DNA of 62,742 nt from a virus. The translations under genes and the position numbers were made by a program. The notes under the pieces are model-generated. The model did not search any database. It saw nothing but the letters and a program-made list of their open reading frames with translations, and was not told the DNA's origin. The stretch spans positions 1-62,742 of IMG/VR virus record IMGVR_UViG_3300047379_000329. One strand, 5' to 3'. How positions within the stretch are numbered: the first letter of the stretch is position 1; each line of letters opens with the position of its first letter. Positions 61,691 through 62,742 of the stretch are shown piece by piece.

Positions 61691-62742
61691 TATATACTCC
61701 TAGGAATTGTGTCTGTTACTTCTGCACTTTCTATATCCATTGCATAACTTTCTTTAACACATTCTAAATAACAAACACCTCTATTGTGAATAGGGTCTGC
61801 ATTAATACATAAGTCTATTATTAAATATCTATTATCATTTAGGTTATCTTTCGTTGATTGCTTAGACTGTTGAGATTCAGGTTCAGGTATGTTTAACCTT
61901 ATGATTTGACCAACTGTCAAATCTGTTCTTAAAGGTACGGTAACAACAATACGATGTTGTTGTAGTGTTTCTAATAATCCTTTCCTTTCTAGTACTGCAT
62001 TATCTCTAATAACATCTGTTTGAAATGTTTCATTGTCTGATAGGTTTTCTGCATTGTCAAAGTCATGTGCATTACTACAGTCATAATACACTACACTTTC
62101 AAATGCTTTATTCATTGAGAGATGGTTTGTAAACTCTTTCGAATCTGCTGGGGTGAAATCGTCCTTTAGTACGTCTGCAGTATTTGTCTGTTCTTCAATG
62201 TTTGTTCTTATCAAAGGGAATCCTGAAACATGTTGTCCTCTTTTAAATGTTTCATCCATATCATATACAATATCAGATTCTAGTTTTCTTATAGGGTCAT
62301 ATACTTTCATTGATGATGCATATGCACCATTCAGAACACCTCTAAGTGTATCAAACTGAGCTGGTTTTTCTACATGCATAATTTCAGTGTTCAGACCACT
62401 GTAATCATTAATGTCCATATCTTTAGTTTTTATATTTGCATTTCTTGGTTTATATGAGAATACTAATGGGAACTCCATTGAGAACATTGTGTCTATACTT
62501 GTAAATCTAAATCCACCGTTGATTGTCTGAAAGAAGAACATACCATTTTTCCATGACTGTTCTCCTCCACCAACAGATGCTTCTGATACTATGTGGTCTG
62601 TAAGTTCTGCAACTGACCAATTAGGACATATGAATTGCATCTTATCAGGACTTGTCTCTTCCCACGACTCAATTTCATTTGGTTTAATGTTAACACCTTT
62701 AGGGTCTTGTAACACTTGATATAACATATCAGTATAAGAACC
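61690..62742 (-). CDS. gp27: Baseplate hub protein gp27, 5' end outside window
   Basis: The frame stays open to the window edge beyond the first ATG at 62727, so the true start is probably outside. At least 350 codons are present. WSVAELTDHIVSEASVGGGE, NGMFFFQTINGGFRFTSIDT and the end PLRTDLTVGQIIRLNIPEPE match hub proteins of the gp27/gpD type. It forms the trimeric hub on which gp5 sits, and is coupled to gp5. Confidence 0.85.
   Translation of the reverse strand, partial: GSYTDMLYQVLQDPKGVNIKPNEIESWEETSPDKMQFICPNWSVAELTDHIVSEASVGGGEQSWKNGMFFFQTINGGFRFTSIDTMFSMEFPLVFSYKPRNANIKTKDMDINDYSGLNTEIMHVEKPAQFDTLRGVLNGAYASSMKVYDPIRKLESDIVYDMDETFKRGQHVSGFPLIRTNIEEQTNTADVLKDDFTPADSKEFTNHLSMNKAFESVVYYDCSNAHDFDNAENLSDNETFQTDVIRDNAVLERKGLLETLQQHRIVVTVPLRTDLTVGQIIRLNIPEPESQQSKQSTKDNLNDNRYLIIDLCINADPIHNRGVCYLECVKESYAMDIESAEVTDTIPRSI

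Noticed and set aside
1-62742. tRNA genes, insertion sequences or attachment sites
   Set aside because: I looked in the gene gaps and saw no cloverleaf, no transposase and no terminal inverted repeats.

Overview
The window is one continuous stretch of an AT-rich, marine T4-like myovirus genome. A full T4-type virion and recombination set is recognisable: gp27, gp5, gp25, gp6, gp8, gp13-15, gp16-17, gp18-23, a gp3 candidate, UvsY, UvsW, gp55, gp47 and gp46. The extra genes are typical of marine relatives: peptide deformylase, several 2-oxoglutarate/Fe(II) oxygenases, and tail proteins close to those of cyanophages and Pelagibacter myophages. I see no photosynthesis genes, so a heterotrophic low-GC marine proteobacterium (SAR11-like) is a reasonable but unproven host. 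Every protein-coding gene I accept is on the minus strand, so transcription runs from high to low coordinates. The only supported plus-strand unit is a putative non-coding RNA at about 14.69-15.06 kb.

Layout in transcription order. 62.7-45 kb holds the baseplate: gp27 (5' end outside the window), gp5, a helical protein, gp25, gp6, a small fibre-like protein, a 1174-aa wedge-like protein, gp8 and a 2201-aa DUF4815-type giant. 45-28 kb is the accessory tail-fibre region. It has fibre proteins with collagen-free repetitive shafts, a C1q-like tip, four proteins built from short Pro/Tyr/Gln repeats (PFTYQ, QPYIANA, QQPYPYIA types), a GT8-like glycosyltransferase fusion and two oxygenases. 28-15 kb is the neck, terminase, sheath, tube, portal, prohead and capsid block. 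15.1-14.6 kb is the ncRNA interval. 14.6-10.2 kb carries small genes, the gp3 candidate, UvsY, an oxygenase, UvsW and an Sm-like protein. 10.15-9.14 kb is a tightly coupled operon of a membrane-anchored c-type cytochrome and four very small membrane proteins, three of them under 60 aa. 9.0-0 kb has gp55, gp47, gp46, a nuclease-like protein, peptide deformylase, an overlapping oxygenase, small genes and a zinc-protease/VWA protein.

Regulation can be read from the sequence. T4-type late boxes (NNTAAATA, mostly TATAAATA) precede many structural genes. In six cases the box lies exactly 5 nt before the start codon, which would give leaderless mRNAs. A separate sigma70-like promoter family (TTGACA, an 18-nt spacer of conserved sequence, TATACT) occurs three times: twice for early-type genes at the low end and once, on the opposite strand, for the ncRNA. 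The best candidates for undescribed biology are the ncRNA, the cytochrome micro-operon, and the Pro/Tyr-repeat proteins with their neighbouring hydroxylase and glycosyltransferase genes.
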